A stretch of DNA of 35,908 nucleotides, taken from positions 1 to 35,908 of the forward strand of contig CAWIYI010000043.1 of assembly GCA_963840245.1 (NCBI GenBank). Direction: 5' to 3'. The stretch is from Bog-473 sp963840245 (GTDB lineage Bacteria > Actinomycetota > Acidimicrobiia > Acidimicrobiales > RAAP-2). The notes beneath the pieces were generated by a model that saw only the letters and a program-made list of their open reading frames with translations, made no database searches and had not been told where the DNA came from. Below, in pieces: positions 7,505-16,501 of the stretch. A program made the translations under genes and the position numbers. Numbering within the stretch: the stretch's first letter is position 1; the number at the start of each line of letters is the position of its first letter.

Positions 7505-9621
7505 GCCGGGCCCGCGAGGCCGCGGGCCACGAGGGCGCCCACCGGCTCGGGCGACTCGTCCCGTGCCCGGGGCGGCTCGGGCTCGGCGCCGGCGACGAGG
7601 TCCGACGAGGCCGATGTGGGATCGGTGGCCCGGCGGCGCGACCCGGGCACCAGGGCGAGCAGGCCCCCCACGCCGATGAGCAGGCCACCGGCCCACAGCC
7701 AGGCGACCAGAGGCTCGATGACCACGCCGATGGCGACCGATCCCCGCGGGAGGTTGTTGATGGCCTGGTTCCCCGACGCCGACCCCAGCCCGCCGACCGC
7801 GTCGAACGTCAGGTAGACGTCGTCGAAGAGGCCCGAGTCGATGGCCGGCGTCCCGACCACCGACAGCGCGCTGCCGAAGCTGGTCGTCGCCGGGGTGAAC
7901 ACCCCGCCGTCCACCTTGACGACGGCCTCCTGCGAGGTGCGCGACGGCGAGCTCACCGTGCGCAGGCCCTCGAACTCGAAGCGGTGCCCGTCGTAGGTGA
8001 CGGCGGTCCCCTTGTGGAGGGGGAGCTCGGCCTGATGGCGGTAGGAGGTGGCGGCGATGACGCCGACCGCCAGCAGCACGACGCCGAGGTGCACGACCAT
8101 GCCCCCGTTGGCCCGCCCCACCAGGCCGCGCCACCAGCCGACGTGGCGGGTGCGGGCCGCCCGCACGGAGAGGACGAGGGCGCGGGCCGCCGTGGCGGCG
8201 GCCATGGCGCCGAGGCCGAACCCGATGAGCGTGGCGAAGCCGCGCAGGCCGAAGGCGACGCACAGCACGACGGTGCCCACGCCGATCCACACCGGGATGG
8301 CGAGCCGCTGCCACAGCAGGCCGCCGCTCATCTTGCGCCAGCTCAGGACCGGTGCCACGGCCATGAGGAAGAGCAGGGTCAGGCCGACCGGGATGGCCAC
8401 GGTGTTGAAGAACGGCGCGCCGACCGTCACCTGCTGCTGGGTGACGGCCTCGTAGAGAAGCGGATAGAGGGTGCCGAGCAGCACCACGAAGGCGAATCCC
8501 ACGAAGAGCACGTTGTTGAGGAGGAACGCGCCCTCGCGTCCGAGCGGGGCGTCGATACCCCCCGGCGAGCGCAGCCGGTCGCCGCGCCAGGCGATCAGGC
8601 CGAACCCCACGATGACCACCGCGAAGAAGAAGCCGATCAGCAGCGGGCCGAGGGAGGACTCGGAGAACGCGTGGACCGACGTGATGACGCCGGAGCGGGT
8701 CAGGAAGGTGCCGAGGATGGTGAGGGCGAACGTCGCGATCGAGAGGGAGAGGTTCCAGACCCGCATCAGGCCCCGGCGTTCCTGGACGAGGACCGAGTGG
8801 AGGTAGGCCGTCCCGCAGAGCCAGGGCAGCAGCGCCGCGTTCTCCACCGGGTCCCAGCCCCAGAAGCCACCCCAGCCGAGCACCTGGTAGGACCACCAGG
8901 CCCCGAGGACGATGCCGACCGAGAGGAAGGTGAACGCCACCAGCGTCCAGCGTCGGCACTCGATCTGCCAGCGGTCCCCCACCCGGCCCGTGGCCAGCAT
9001 CCCGATGGCGAACGCGAAGGGCACGGTGAAGACGACGAAGCCGATGTAGAGGAGCGGCGGGTGGATCGCCACCAGCGGGTTGTCCTGGAGGAGCGAGTTG
9101 GGCCCGAGGCCCTGCGTCACGCCCGAGGCGGTGACGAAGGGGTTGGCGGGACCGACCATGAGGCCGAAGAAGAAGGCCGAGACGACGTAGAGCACGAGCG
9201 TGGCGTAGCGGATGACCGCGTCGCCCGCCTGCCGGCGGTAGCGCCACACGAAGATGGTCGAGACGATCGCGAGGATGAGGCCCCACAGGAGGATGGACCC
9301 CGCCAGCGCGGACCACATGCCGGTGACCGAGTACAGGAAGGGGGTGACCGTGCTGTTGTTCTGGGCCACGAACACCAGCGTGAAGTCGTGGGTGACGAGC
9401 GCGTGCTCCATCGCACCGGCGGCGAACAGGCCACCGACCAGCATGACGGGCGCCAGCAGCCGGGCGTCGCCGATCGGCCGCGCGGCGGACACCAGCGTCG
9501 TCCGGCGCGCGTCGGCGACCCGCCGCCGGGCAACCAGCCCGAGGACGGAGACGACGATCCCGACGAGGCTCGCCACGAAGGCGAGCCACACCCCGATCGT
9601 TCCCAGGTGTGCGTCGAGCAT
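7501..9621 (-). CDS. ccmF: CcmF haem lyase, cytochrome c maturation
   Basis: A 706-residue integral membrane protein with about 15 membrane helices. The tryptophan-rich WWD domain sits at about 241-267 (AWWSYQVLGWGGFWGWDPVEN). Conserved histidines flank it, including the one in AIHPPLLYIG (H187), and there is a large extracytoplasmic loop near 515-650 (with ATSYRHQAELPLHKG). CcmF ligates haem delivered by CcmE to apocytochrome thiols. Its start ATG 9619-9621 overlaps the ccmE stop by one base (TGATG). The C-terminal 60 residues after the last helix are Pro/Glu/Arg-rich and probably cytoplasmic. Length is that of the family. Confidence 0.96.
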   Translation of the reverse strand: MLDAHLGTIGVWLAFVASLVGIVVSVLGLVARRRVADARRTTLVSAARPIGDARLLAPVMLVGGLFAAGAMEHALVTHDFTLVFVAQNNSTVTPFLYSVTGMWSALAGSILLWGLILAIVSTIFVWRYRRQAGDAVIRYATLVLYVVSAFFFGLMVGPANPFVTASGVTQGLGPNSLLQDNPLVAIHPPLLYIGFVVFTVPFAFAIGMLATGRVGDRWQIECRRWTLVAFTFLSVGIVLGAWWSYQVLGWGGFWGWDPVENAALLPWLCGTAYLHSVLVQERRGLMRVWNLSLSIATFALTILGTFLTRSGVITSVHAFSESSLGPLLIGFFFAVVIVGFGLIAWRGDRLRSPGGIDAPLGREGAFLLNNVLFVGFAFVVLLGTLYPLLYEAVTQQQVTVGAPFFNTVAIPVGLTLLFLMAVAPVLSWRKMSGGLLWQRLAIPVWIGVGTVVLCVAFGLRGFATLIGFGLGAMAAATAARALVLSVRAARTRHVGWWRGLVGRANGGMVVHLGVVLLAVGVIAATSYRHQAELPLHKGTAVTYDGHRFEFEGLRTVSSPSRTSQEAVVKVDGGVFTPATTSFGSALSVVGTPAIDSGLFDDVYLTFDAVGGLGSASGNQAINNLPRGSVAIGVVIEPLVAWLWAGGLLIGVGGLLALVPGSRRRATDPTSASSDLVAGAEPEPPRARDESPEPVGALVARGLAGPA

Positions 9622-10139
9622 CAGCAGACCGGACCGGTCGAGGTCACCTTGACCCGGTTCGGGTACTGAGCGCTGTAGGTGCTCGAGTGCTTGATCAAGA
9701 TGGAGTTCGACACGAAGTCGCTCGACGTGTCCGACGTGAAATGCCCGACGACGACAACGGGGACCCGCGCCTTGAAGAGCCCGGGGGGGCTGCCCGTGTT
9801 GGCGACGTGGACGACGTTCGGACCCTGGCAGATGTTGAAGTTCGAGCCGGCGTCGGTGGCGTGGATGGTGCCCGGGACGACGGTGCCCTCCAGGCGGAAG
9901 GTCTGGGTGCCCAGCGTGTGCCGATGAGCGAAGGCCTGGTTGACCGTGTCGAAGTAATTGAGCGAGCTACCCAGGCCCTCGACGAGCAGGAAGACGAGGG
10001 CGACGACCAGCAGGGCGAAGACGGCCAGGACCCGCCGGCTGGTCCGCCGGCGCCGAGGGGAGGGCACGGCCGGGCCCTGGTGCACCTCGGACGTCGGCGG
10101 GCTGGGCGGCGGGGTCGGCTCGGTGGTGGTGCCGGTCAC
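9621..10139 (-). CDS. ccmE: CcmE haem chaperone
   Basis: A 172-residue protein starting at GTG 10137-10139, overlapping the ccmD stop (GTGA). It has a Pro-rich cytoplasmic tail with an Arg cluster (RRRRTSRR), a single membrane helix at about 37-56, then an OB-fold beta barrel: FRLEGTVVPGTIHA, FKARVPVVVVGHF and the haem-attachment segment ILIKHSSTY with H151 and Y155 in the canonical HxxxY arrangement. CcmE binds haem covalently through that His and carries it from the CcmABCD complex to CcmF. The extra C-terminal strand and terminal cysteine are not usual, and the N-terminal tail is longer than in E. coli CcmE. It is the classical His type, not the Cys variant. Confidence 0.93.
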   Translation of the reverse strand: MTGTTTEPTPPPSPPTSEVHQGPAVPSPRRRRTSRRVLAVFALLVVALVFLLVEGLGSSLNYFDTVNQAFAHRHTLGTQTFRLEGTVVPGTIHATDAGSNFNICQGPNVVHVANTGSPPGLFKARVPVVVVGHFTSDTSSDFVSNSILIKHSSTYSAQYPNRVKVTSTGPVC

Positions 10140-10297
10140 GACCGTTCGCCGTGGGCCGGCGCGCTCTCCTGCTCGGCCGGTGGCGGCTCCGACATCCGCA
10201 GCGCGCGCTCCCAGCGCCGCCGGCGCGCGACCAGGGTGATGGCGTAGACGAACAGGGTCGCCAGCGCGATGGCGTACCCGGCGTCGACATAGCTCAC
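10136..10297 (-). CDS. ccmD: CcmD-like small membrane protein
   Basis: A 53-residue protein with GTG start 10295-10297 overlapping the ccmC stop (GTGA) and a stop that overlaps the ccmE start. It has one membrane helix, YAIALATLFVYAITLV, followed by an Arg-rich stretch (ARRRRWER) and a charged tail. Size, topology and position between ccmC and ccmE are those of CcmD, which is needed to release holo-CcmE from the CcmABC complex. The sequence itself is too short to identify by motif, so the call rests on synteny and topology. Confidence 0.85.
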   Translation of the reverse strand: MSYVDAGYAIALATLFVYAITLVARRRRWERALRMSEPPPAEQESAPAHGERS

Positions 10298-11064
10298 GGC
10301 GCGCTCCCGACCGGGTCCGCTCCCCGAGCGTCCACGAGCTCGGTGTCCTCGCTCCAGCGCTCGGACAGCGAGACCTCGAGCTCCTGGTCGCCCACCGCGT
10401 CCTGCAGGACCTCCACCTGGTACCGCACACCGAGCAGCCAGACGAAGATCAGCGAGAAGGCGACGAAGCCGAGCAGGAACGTCCACGACATGGAGGGCGA
10501 CGCGTGGATCTGGAAGCCCGGGTCGATGAAGGTGCCGCCCTGGTGGAGCGTGTTCCACCAGTCCACCGAGAAGTGCACGATCGGGATGTCGACGGCGATG
10601 AGCAGCGCGGCCACGGCACACCGGCGCGCGCGGATCGCCGGCTCCGCCGGCACTCGCCGGAGGGCCAGGTACCCGATCTCGAGCAGCAGGAGCAGCGCGG
10701 TGGAGGTCAGGCGGGCGTCCCAGGTCCACCAGACACCCCACACGGGGCGACCCCACAACGACCCGGTCACCAGCGTCAGCGCGGCGAAGACCGCCCCCAC
10801 CTCGACGGCCGACGCCGCCAGGCGGTCCCAGAAGAACGACCGCGTGCGGGGCCACAGGTAGAGCAGGCTCCCCCCTGCCGCCACGAGCCCGACCCAGTAC
10901 AACGCCACCGTGGCGATGGCCGGGTGGATGTAGAGCAGCCGGGCCAGGTTCCCCTGGAACCGGTCCGGCGGCGTGATCCACAACCCGAGCCAGACCGTGA
11001 AGCCCATGGCGATGACGCCGAGCACCCCGACGACGTTGAGCCAGCGCGGCCGGCGCGCAATCAT
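10294..11064 (-). CDS. ccmC: CcmC haem handling/export membrane protein
   Basis: A 256-residue protein with six predicted membrane helices. The WWD motif is at about 105-120 (WGRPVWGVWWTWDARLTS) and the two external haem-ligand histidines are H47 (LLYIHPAIA) and H164 (PIVHFSVDWWN). CcmC presents haem to CcmE in a CcmC-haem-CcmE complex. The ATG 11062-11064 overlaps the ccmB stop in ATGA. The C-terminal 35 residues form a hydrophilic acidic tail (GDQELEVSLSERW) after the last helix, slightly longer than the E. coli protein. Confidence 0.95.
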   Translation of the reverse strand: MIARRPRWLNVVGVLGVIAMGFTVWLGLWITPPDRFQGNLARLLYIHPAIATVALYWVGLVAAGGSLLYLWPRTRSFFWDRLAASAVEVGAVFAALTLVTGSLWGRPVWGVWWTWDARLTSTALLLLLEIGYLALRRVPAEPAIRARRCAVAALLIAVDIPIVHFSVDWWNTLHQGGTFIDPGFQIHASPSMSWTFLLGFVAFSLIFVWLLGVRYQVEVLQDAVGDQELEVSLSERWSEDTELVDARGADPVGSAP

Positions 11065-11729
11065 GCTGCCTCCTGGAGCGGCCCGTAGAGCACGAGGCCC
11101 ACCACGAGATAGATCACCGCGAAGGGGACGAGGATCTTGAGCCACTGGGTCCCCGACGCGGCATTGCCGTCGAGCGCGGCTTCCCACGCCTTGGAGCCGG
11201 CGAGGAGCACCGGGGCCAGCACCGGCAACACCAGCAGCGGGAGCAGGGTGTCGCGCACGCGCAGACCGGCCGACAGGCCGCCGTAGAGGACGCCCGCGCA
11301 GGCGAGGCCGACGGTGGCCAGCAGGCTCGCGGTCACGGCCAGCCACACGACGTGCACCCGCACGTCGAAGAGGAAGGTGACGCCGGCCCAGAGGACCACC
11401 TGGAGCACCAGGAGCTGGAGGGCGACGGCGGCCGCCTTGCCCAGGAAGATCCCCGCCGGGTCGATGCCCGAGAGCCGCAGCCCGTCGCGCGTGCCCTCCC
11501 CGGACTCGACGGCCACGCTGCGCTGGATCGCCAGGACCGTCGAGAACAAAAGGGCGACCCAGAAGATCCCCGGCGCGGCGTGGCGCAGGGACGCCTGGTC
11601 CGGGCCGATGGCGAACGCCAGGAGGACGAGGACGAGGACGGCGAAGGGGACGACCTGCCAGAGGGCGACGCGTGAGCGCGCCTCGATGCGCAGGTCCTTG
11701 CCGGCCACCAGCACGGCGTCATGCCACAT
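11061..11729 (-). CDS. ccmB: CcmB ABC-type haem exporter permease subunit
   Basis: A 222-residue membrane protein with about six hydrophobic helices and the CcmB hallmark AVESGEGTRDGLRLSGIDP, close to the family consensus near residue 80. I chose ATG 11727-11729 because GGAGG lies six bases upstream (11736-11740); a GTG 18 nt earlier in frame is possible. It overlaps the end of ccmA by 11 nt. With the ATPase CcmA it forms an ABC complex that uses ATP to free holo-CcmE from CcmC. Confidence 0.93.
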   Translation of the reverse strand: MWHDAVLVAGKDLRIEARSRVALWQVVPFAVLVLVLLAFAIGPDQASLRHAAPGIFWVALLFSTVLAIQRSVAVESGEGTRDGLRLSGIDPAGIFLGKAAAVALQLLVLQVVLWAGVTFLFDVRVHVVWLAVTASLLATVGLACAGVLYGGLSAGLRVRDTLLPLLVLPVLAPVLLAGSKAWEAALDGNAASGTQWLKILVPFAVIYLVVGLVLYGPLQEAA

Positions 11730-12426
11730 GGGTCGCCTCCGGCTCACCCGGTACCGCGGTGAGCGTGACGCGCCGGCCGCCGGGCTCCTCGCCGGTCACG
11801 CGCCCGCCGCCCATGGAGACGACGCGGTCGGCCAGGGGAACCGAGAGCTGGGGCTCGTGCGAGGACAGCAGCACCGTCGCCCCGTCCGCCACCGCCTCGC
11901 CGATCAGCTCACGCAAGAGGGAGCGCGAGGTGGCATCGAGCCCGGCGTGCGGCTCGTCGAGGAGCCAGAGGGCGGGCCGGCGGGCGAGCAGCGCGGCGAG
12001 GGCGGCGCGGCGGCGCTGGCCGGCCGAGAGGCGACCGGCCGGCGTCGTGCGCAGGCGGCCGGTCAGGCCGAGGCGCTCGAGCGCGTCGTCGGCGCTCGCG
12101 ACGGGCAGGCCGAGAGCGCGTACGGCGAACTGGACGTTCTCCGCCGCGCTGAGGTCGTCGTAGAGCGGCGCGGCATGCCCCAGGAGGCCGACGTAGCGGC
12201 GCACCGACGTGTGGTCCGTGGTGAGGTCGACCCCGAGGACGGTGGCCTCCCCCGACGTGACCGGCAGCAATCCGGCACAGGCCCGCAGGAGGCTCGTCTT
12301 GCCCGCCCCGTTGGCGCCGACCACGACGACGACCTCACCCTGGTCGAGAGAGAGATCGACCCCGGCAAGGGCAGGGAAGCGGCCGGCGAGTGCGACCGCG
12401 GCGCGAAAGTGGACGACAGGGGCCAT
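11719..12426 (-). CDS. ccmA: CcmA ABC transporter ATPase, cytochrome c maturation
   Basis: A 235-residue ATPase with Walker A GANGAGKTS, Q-loop region GHAAPLYDDLSAAENV, signature LSAGQRRRAALA, Walker B LWLLDEPHAGLD and switch His in SSHEP. The start ATG 12424-12426 has GGGGAAGG just upstream. An in-frame ATG 15 nt earlier overlaps the probable -10 box and is less likely. It is the first gene of the nine-gene ccm operon. It is 76 nt downstream of a same-strand gene for a helical protein, and its own promoter is suggested by TACCAT at 12440-12445. Confidence 0.93.
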   Translation of the reverse strand: MAPVVHFRAAVALAGRFPALAGVDLSLDQGEVVVVVGANGAGKTSLLRACAGLLPVTSGEATVLGVDLTTDHTSVRRYVGLLGHAAPLYDDLSAAENVQFAVRALGLPVASADDALERLGLTGRLRTTPAGRLSAGQRRRAALAALLARRPALWLLDEPHAGLDATSRSLLRELIGEAVADGATVLLSSHEPQLSVPLADRVVSMGGGRVTGEEPGGRRVTLTAVPGEPEATHVA

Positions 12427-12439
12427 GGCCTTCCCCACC

Positions 12440-12445
12440 ATGGTA
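12440..12445 (-). promoter_or_regulatory. candidate -10 box of the ccm operon
   Basis: TACCAT on the minus strand, matching TANNNT, lies 13 nt before the chosen ccmA ATG. A TTGGAA element sits about 19 nt further upstream, a weak -35 match. The short leader would contain the GGGGAAGG ribosome site. Confidence 0.4.
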
Positions 12446-12502
12446 GGGGGGGTGGGTGCCAGGGTTCCAAGCGGGGGGATCGCCCCGCGGACGCCCAGCC
12501 GA

Positions 12503-13027
<525 letters not shown>

Positions 13028-13092
13028 GCCGAAGACGATAACGCCCGGCGTCGTGGGACGCCCGGGGCCCCTCGGTAAGGTCCGTCGCACCG

Positions 13093-13959
13093 ATGGTGAC
13101 CGTCCTGATGCCGCTGCCGGCGTGTGACTTCGACCCCACCGAGGTGGCGGTCAGCTGGCAGGTGCTGTCGGCGGCGGGACACGACGTCGTGTTCGCCACG
13201 CCGTCGGGGCTGGCGGGCCGGGCCGACGACCTCATGGTGACCGGCCGGGGGCTCGATCCGTGGGGCGCGCTGCCGGGGGTGCGCCGCCTCACCGTCGTCG
13301 GCCGCGTCCTGCGCGCCGACGGCAACGCCCGGCGGGCCTACGCCACGCTGTTGGCCGACCGGGCCTTCGCGTCGCCGCTCCACTGGGGCGCGGCCCGGCG
13401 CAGCTCATATGACGCGCTGGTGCTGCCCGGGGGCCACCGGGCGCGCGGCATGCGCGCCTACCTGGAGAGCCCCGAGGTGCAGCAGATGGCCGTCGACTCG
13501 TTCCGGTCCGGCAAGCCGGTCGGGGCCATCTGCCACGGCGTCCTGGTGGCGGCACGGGCGCAGGACCCGGTGACGGGGCACTCGGTGCTGCACGGGCGGA
13601 GGACGACCGCGCTCACCTGGGCGCTCGAACAAAGGGCCTGGGGCATCGCCCGCTACACCCGGTTCTGGGACTCCGACTACTACCGGACCTACGTGGAGGA
13701 GCGGGGACAGCCCTGGGGCTACATGTCGGTGCAGCAGGAGGTGACGCGGGCGTTGGCCGACCCGGCCGACTTCGCCGACGTGGAGAAGGGCTCGCCCGAC
13801 TGGCGGCGCAAGACGAGCGGGCGCGCCCGGGACACGTTGGACGACCCGCGACCCGCCTGGGTGGTGCGCGACGGCTCGTACGTGTCGGCCCGCTGGCCGG
13901 GCGATGCGCACACGTTCGCCCGCACGTTCGCCGACGTGCTCGCCGGGACGGCTCCCTGA
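13093..13959 (+). CDS. DJ-1/PfpI superfamily protein (class I glutamine amidotransferase-like)
   Basis: A 288-residue protein starting at ATG 13093, with TAAGGT (13076-13081) as a likely -10 box 11 nt upstream. The DJ-1/PfpI fold is seen in VTVLMPLPACDFDPTEVAVSWQVL (first strand, early acidic residue), YDALVLPGGHRARGMRAYL (PGG turn) and the nucleophile elbow GAICHGVLVAAR with C147-H148. Family members are glyoxalase III, protein deglycase or chaperone-type enzymes. The extra 90 residues after the core (TRFWDSDYYRTYVEERG, YVSARWPGDAHTFARTF) are those of the larger subgroup often annotated as type 1 glutamine amidotransferase-like. No synthetase partner is nearby. The reaction is unknown. Confidence 0.88.
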   Translation: MVTVLMPLPACDFDPTEVAVSWQVLSAAGHDVVFATPSGLAGRADDLMVTGRGLDPWGALPGVRRLTVVGRVLRADGNARRAYATLLADRAFASPLHWGAARRSSYDALVLPGGHRARGMRAYLESPEVQQMAVDSFRSGKPVGAICHGVLVAARAQDPVTGHSVLHGRRTTALTWALEQRAWGIARYTRFWDSDYYRTYVEERGQPWGYMSVQQEVTRALADPADFADVEKGSPDWRRKTSGRARDTLDDPRPAWVVRDGSYVSARWPGDAHTFARTFADVLAGTAP

Positions 13960-13973
13960 CCGTTGCCGGTCAG
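13956..13973. terminator. hairpin spanning both stop codons of a convergent gene pair
   Basis: CTGACCG (13956-13962), a 4-nt loop and CGGTCAG (13967-13973) form a perfect 7-bp stem. The TGA of the DJ-1-like gene (13957-13959) and that of the kinase-like gene on the other strand (13970-13972) are both inside the stem. No T-run follows. A bidirectional 3'-end element is likely. Confidence 0.6.
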
Positions 13974-14629
13974 CTCCGGTACCCGCTGCCGTCGAGGACG
14001 AGGTCGAAGGCGGGCGGCGGCATCAGCTGGTCGAAGTAGAGGTCCTCGGCCTCGCCCCAGCGGGCCTCCCACTCTGCCCGGTAGTGCGCCCCCTCCCGCT
14101 GCAGGAGCCGCGCCCGCCGGACGTGGCGGGGCGTGTCCAGCAGCCCCCGCAGGCTGAAGAGGTCCGCCAGCTCCGGACGGGCGCTGTAGGCGCCATCGAG
14201 GATGACGACGCCGGCCGGGCCCGCCGTGATCTCCGCGGCGAGGCGCCCGTCGTCGGCGTCCCAGTCGTAGGGCCGCCAGGTCGCCGGCTCCCCGCGCCGG
14301 AGGCTCTCGAGGAGGCTGCGCTGGCGCCGCCAGTCGATGACGAGGTCCACCTTCTCGGCCGGCCCGAGGGCATCCCAGTAGGCGTCGTCACCGCCGCAGT
14401 AGAAGTCGTCGCCGTCGATGACGAGCGCACCGGCACCGATTCCCGCGGCGACCCGGCTCGCGAGGGTGGACTTGCCGGCACCGGACCGCCCGTCGAGCGC
14501 GACCAGCACGGGGGTCGGGGCCGGGGACGCCGCCTGGAGCGACCGGATGCGGTCGTACAGGATGACGTCGGCGGCGGCAGTGTTCCCGTCAGCGGCGTCC
14601 GCGTCACCGGCCGGCACCGGATCGGCCAC
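13970..14629 (-). CDS. uridine kinase-like P-loop NTPase
   Basis: A 219-residue protein starting at GTG 14627-14629, three bases after the ccdA stop. It has Walker A GRSGAGKST at 47-55, then VIDGDDFYCGGDDAYW, a Walker B-like element with the acidic residues expected in the uridine/phosphoribulokinase fold, PYDWDADDGRL, and VILDGAYSARPELADL. The C-terminus has the RDxxxR-like HVRRARLLQREGAHYRAEWEARWGEAE helix seen in kinases that phosphorylate small nucleosides or sugars. Actinobacteria often carry such a stand-alone protein, annotated as uridine kinase, without proof of substrate. It ends an operon gmd-ccdA-kinase; I see no functional tie between the three. Confidence 0.82.
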   Translation of the reverse strand: MADPVPAGDADAADGNTAAADVILYDRIRSLQAASPAPTPVLVALDGRSGAGKSTLASRVAAGIGAGALVIDGDDFYCGGDDAYWDALGPAEKVDLVIDWRRQRSLLESLRRGEPATWRPYDWDADDGRLAAEITAGPAGVVILDGAYSARPELADLFSLRGLLDTPRHVRRARLLQREGAHYRAEWEARWGEAEDLYFDQLMPPPAFDLVLDGSGYRS

Positions 14630-14632
14630 GGC

Positions 14633-15439
14633 CTAGCTCTTGGAGAGGCGGCTGAGGCCGAGGTCGTTGAGGAGGTTCGAGAGCTGCGACGACAACCAGC
14701 TGACGTTGTCGGTCAGGAGCAGCACGCCGAACACGACGAGGACGAGGCCCGCCACGAGCTCGACGGCCCAGAGCCAGTGCCGGGCCCGGGTCAGGGCCGT
14801 CGTGAGGCGGCCGAAGGCGAGACCCACCAGCACGAACGGCACCGCCAGGCCGAGCGAGTACGCGAAGAGGAGCAGCACACCCCCCGGCAGCGTCCCGTTG
14901 TGCGCGGCGAGCCCGAGGACGACGCCGAGGATCGGGCCGATGCACGGCGTCCAGGCGAAGGCGAACGCCATGCCCATCAGCGGTGCGGCCCAGGCCCCGA
15001 GGCGCGACGGGCGCACATCGAAACGCCGCTCGCCCGTGACCCGTGACACCACGCCGAGCGTGCCGCCCCCCGCATGGGCCCACACCCGCGCCGGGAGGGC
15101 ACCGAGCAGCATGACCACCCCGAGCAAAATGATGACGGCCCCGCTCAGGTGGGCCAGGGTGATCTCGTGCGCATCGAGCACACGACCGATGCCCGACGCC
15201 GTCGCCCCCAGCGCGACGAAGACCAGGGTGAAGCCGGCCACGAACAGGCCGATACCACGCAGGACCGGGCGCAGGGCGGCCGACGGTGTCGTCCCGTCGC
15301 CGCCGGCCTCCAGCTCGGCCGCCGAGAGCCCCGAGACCATGGAGACGTAGCCCGGGACGAGGGGCAGGACGCACGGGGAGACGAACGAGAGGATCCCGGC
15401 CCCGAAGGCGACGAGGACGCCGGCTGGATCAGCCGAGAT
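14633..15439 (-). CDS. ccdA: CcdA-type thiol-disulfide transmembrane transporter
   Basis: About 268 residues, six or more membrane helices. The first catalytic cysteine is in SFVSPCVLPLVPGYVS and the second in FAWTPCIGPILGVVLG, the paired SPC/TPC motifs of CcdA/DsbD-beta. It carries electrons from cytoplasmic thioredoxin across the membrane to CcmG and CcmH. The start is uncertain: conserved sequence begins about 10 residues upstream of FGAGILSF, and no ATG, GTG or TTG is found between the gmd stop (same frame, 15473-15475) and that point. The coordinate here uses an ATC codon (15437-15439) as the closest position. A real start lost to a base error is the alternative. An internal ATG at 15340 would remove the first cysteine and is not credible. 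Confidence 0.85.
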   Translation of the reverse strand: MSADPAGVLVAFGAGILSFVSPCVLPLVPGYVSMVSGLSAAELEAGGDGTTPSAALRPVLRGIGLFVAGFTLVFVALGATASGIGRVLDAHEITLAHLSGAVIILLGVVMLLGALPARVWAHAGGGTLGVVSRVTGERRFDVRPSRLGAWAAPLMGMAFAFAWTPCIGPILGVVLGLAAHNGTLPGGVLLLFAYSLGLAVPFVLVGLAFGRLTTALTRARHWLWAVELVAGLVLVVFGVLLLTDNVSWLSSQLSNLLNDLGLSRLSKS

Positions 15440-15472
15440 CGCGGCAGGTGCGAGGAGCGCGGCGCCCCCCCT

Positions 15473-16444
15473 TTACCTGAGGCTCTTGCGAACCAGGTCC
15501 ATGTCGGCCTCCACCATCATGGTGACCAGACCGGGGAAGTCGACCTCGCGCCGCCAGCCGAGCACCGTGTGGGCCTTGGCCGGGTCGCCGACCAGCAGAT
15601 CGACCTCGGCGGGCCGCAGGAACTGCTCGTCGATCACGACGTGCTGCTCCCAATCGAGGCCGGCGGCGTCGAAGGCGAGCCGGCACAGCTCACGTACGGC
15701 ATGCGTCTCACCGGTCGACACGACGTAGTCGTCCGGCGTGTCCTGCTGCAGCATCAACCACATCGCCCGCACGTAGTCGGCGGCGTAACCCCAGTCCCGC
15801 TGGGCGTCGAGGTTGCCGAGCGCCAACTTGTCCTGGAGCTTGTGGGCGATGCGCGCCACCCCGTGGGTGACCTTGCGCGTGACGAACTCGAGCCCGCGGC
15901 GCGGCGATTCGTGGTTGAACAGGATCCCCGAGGTGGCGTGCAGCCCGTAGCTCTCGCGGTAGTTGACGGTGATCCAGTGCCCGTAGACCTTGGCCACGCC
16001 GTAGGGGCTGCGGGGGTGCAGGGCCGTCGACTCGCGCTGGGGGACCTCCTGCACCTTGCCGAACATCTCCGAGGAGCTGGCCTGGTAGAAGCGGATCTCG
16101 GGGTCGACCAGCCGGATGGCGTCGAGCACCCGTGTCACCCCCAGGGCCGTCGTCTCGCCCGTCAGCACCGGCTGGGTGAAGCTCGTCTGGACGAAGGACT
16201 GGGCAGCCAGGTTGTAGACCTCTGTCGGCCGGCGGTCGCGCAGGATGTTGATGAGCGACACCTCGTCGAGCAGGTCGCCCGCGACGAGCTCGATCTGGTC
16301 CTGGATGTGTGCGATGCGCTCGAAGTTCAACGTGCTCGAACGCCGCACCATGCCGATCACCGTGTAGCCCTGCGAAAGCAGAAATTCGGCCAGGTACGAG
16401 CCGTCCTGGCCCGTCACGCCCGTGATCAGTGCCCGTTTTGCCAC
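15473..16444 (-). CDS. gmd: GDP-mannose 4,6-dehydratase
   Basis: A 323-residue SDR-fold enzyme with NADP-binding TGVTGQDGSYLAEFLL near the N-terminus, followed by RRSSTLNFERI, the EVYNLAAQSFVQTSF segment, catalytic SSSEMFGKVQ and YGVAKVYGH (YxxxK), and FNHESPRRGLEFVTRKV and LDAQRDWGYAADYV, both specific to Gmd. It converts GDP-mannose to GDP-4-keto-6-deoxymannose, the precursor of GDP-fucose or GDP-rhamnose. GTG 16442-16444 was chosen because TAGCGT (16452-16457) lies 7 nt upstream, a leaderless -10 position. It is divergent from a glycosyltransferase, so a surface polysaccharide role is plausible. No epimerase/reductase partner is in the window. Confidence 0.96.
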   Translation of the reverse strand: MAKRALITGVTGQDGSYLAEFLLSQGYTVIGMVRRSSTLNFERIAHIQDQIELVAGDLLDEVSLINILRDRRPTEVYNLAAQSFVQTSFTQPVLTGETTALGVTRVLDAIRLVDPEIRFYQASSSEMFGKVQEVPQRESTALHPRSPYGVAKVYGHWITVNYRESYGLHATSGILFNHESPRRGLEFVTRKVTHGVARIAHKLQDKLALGNLDAQRDWGYAADYVRAMWLMLQQDTPDDYVVSTGETHAVRELCRLAFDAAGLDWEQHVVIDEQFLRPAEVDLLVGDPAKAHTVLGWRREVDFPGLVTMMVEADMDLVRKSLR

Positions 16445-16451
16445 GGGGGCA

Positions 16452-16495
16452 ACGCTAGCCGACCCGCAAGCGGGCCCTCCCGGCACGCGTACAGT
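16452..16495. promoter_or_regulatory. divergent -10 boxes for gmd and the glycosyltransferase
   Basis: TAGCGT on the minus strand (16452-16457) lies 7 nt before the gmd GTG, and TACAGT on the plus strand (16490-16495) lies 6 nt before the glycosyltransferase GTG. Both fit TANNNT at leaderless spacing. Confidence 0.5.
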
Positions 16496-16501
16496 TCCGT
16501 C

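Noticed and set aside
7984..9669. Long open frame on the plus strand across ccmF (561 codons)
   Set aside because: It is antisense to a firmly identified CcmF and has low-complexity, charged composition typical of GC-rich shadow frames.
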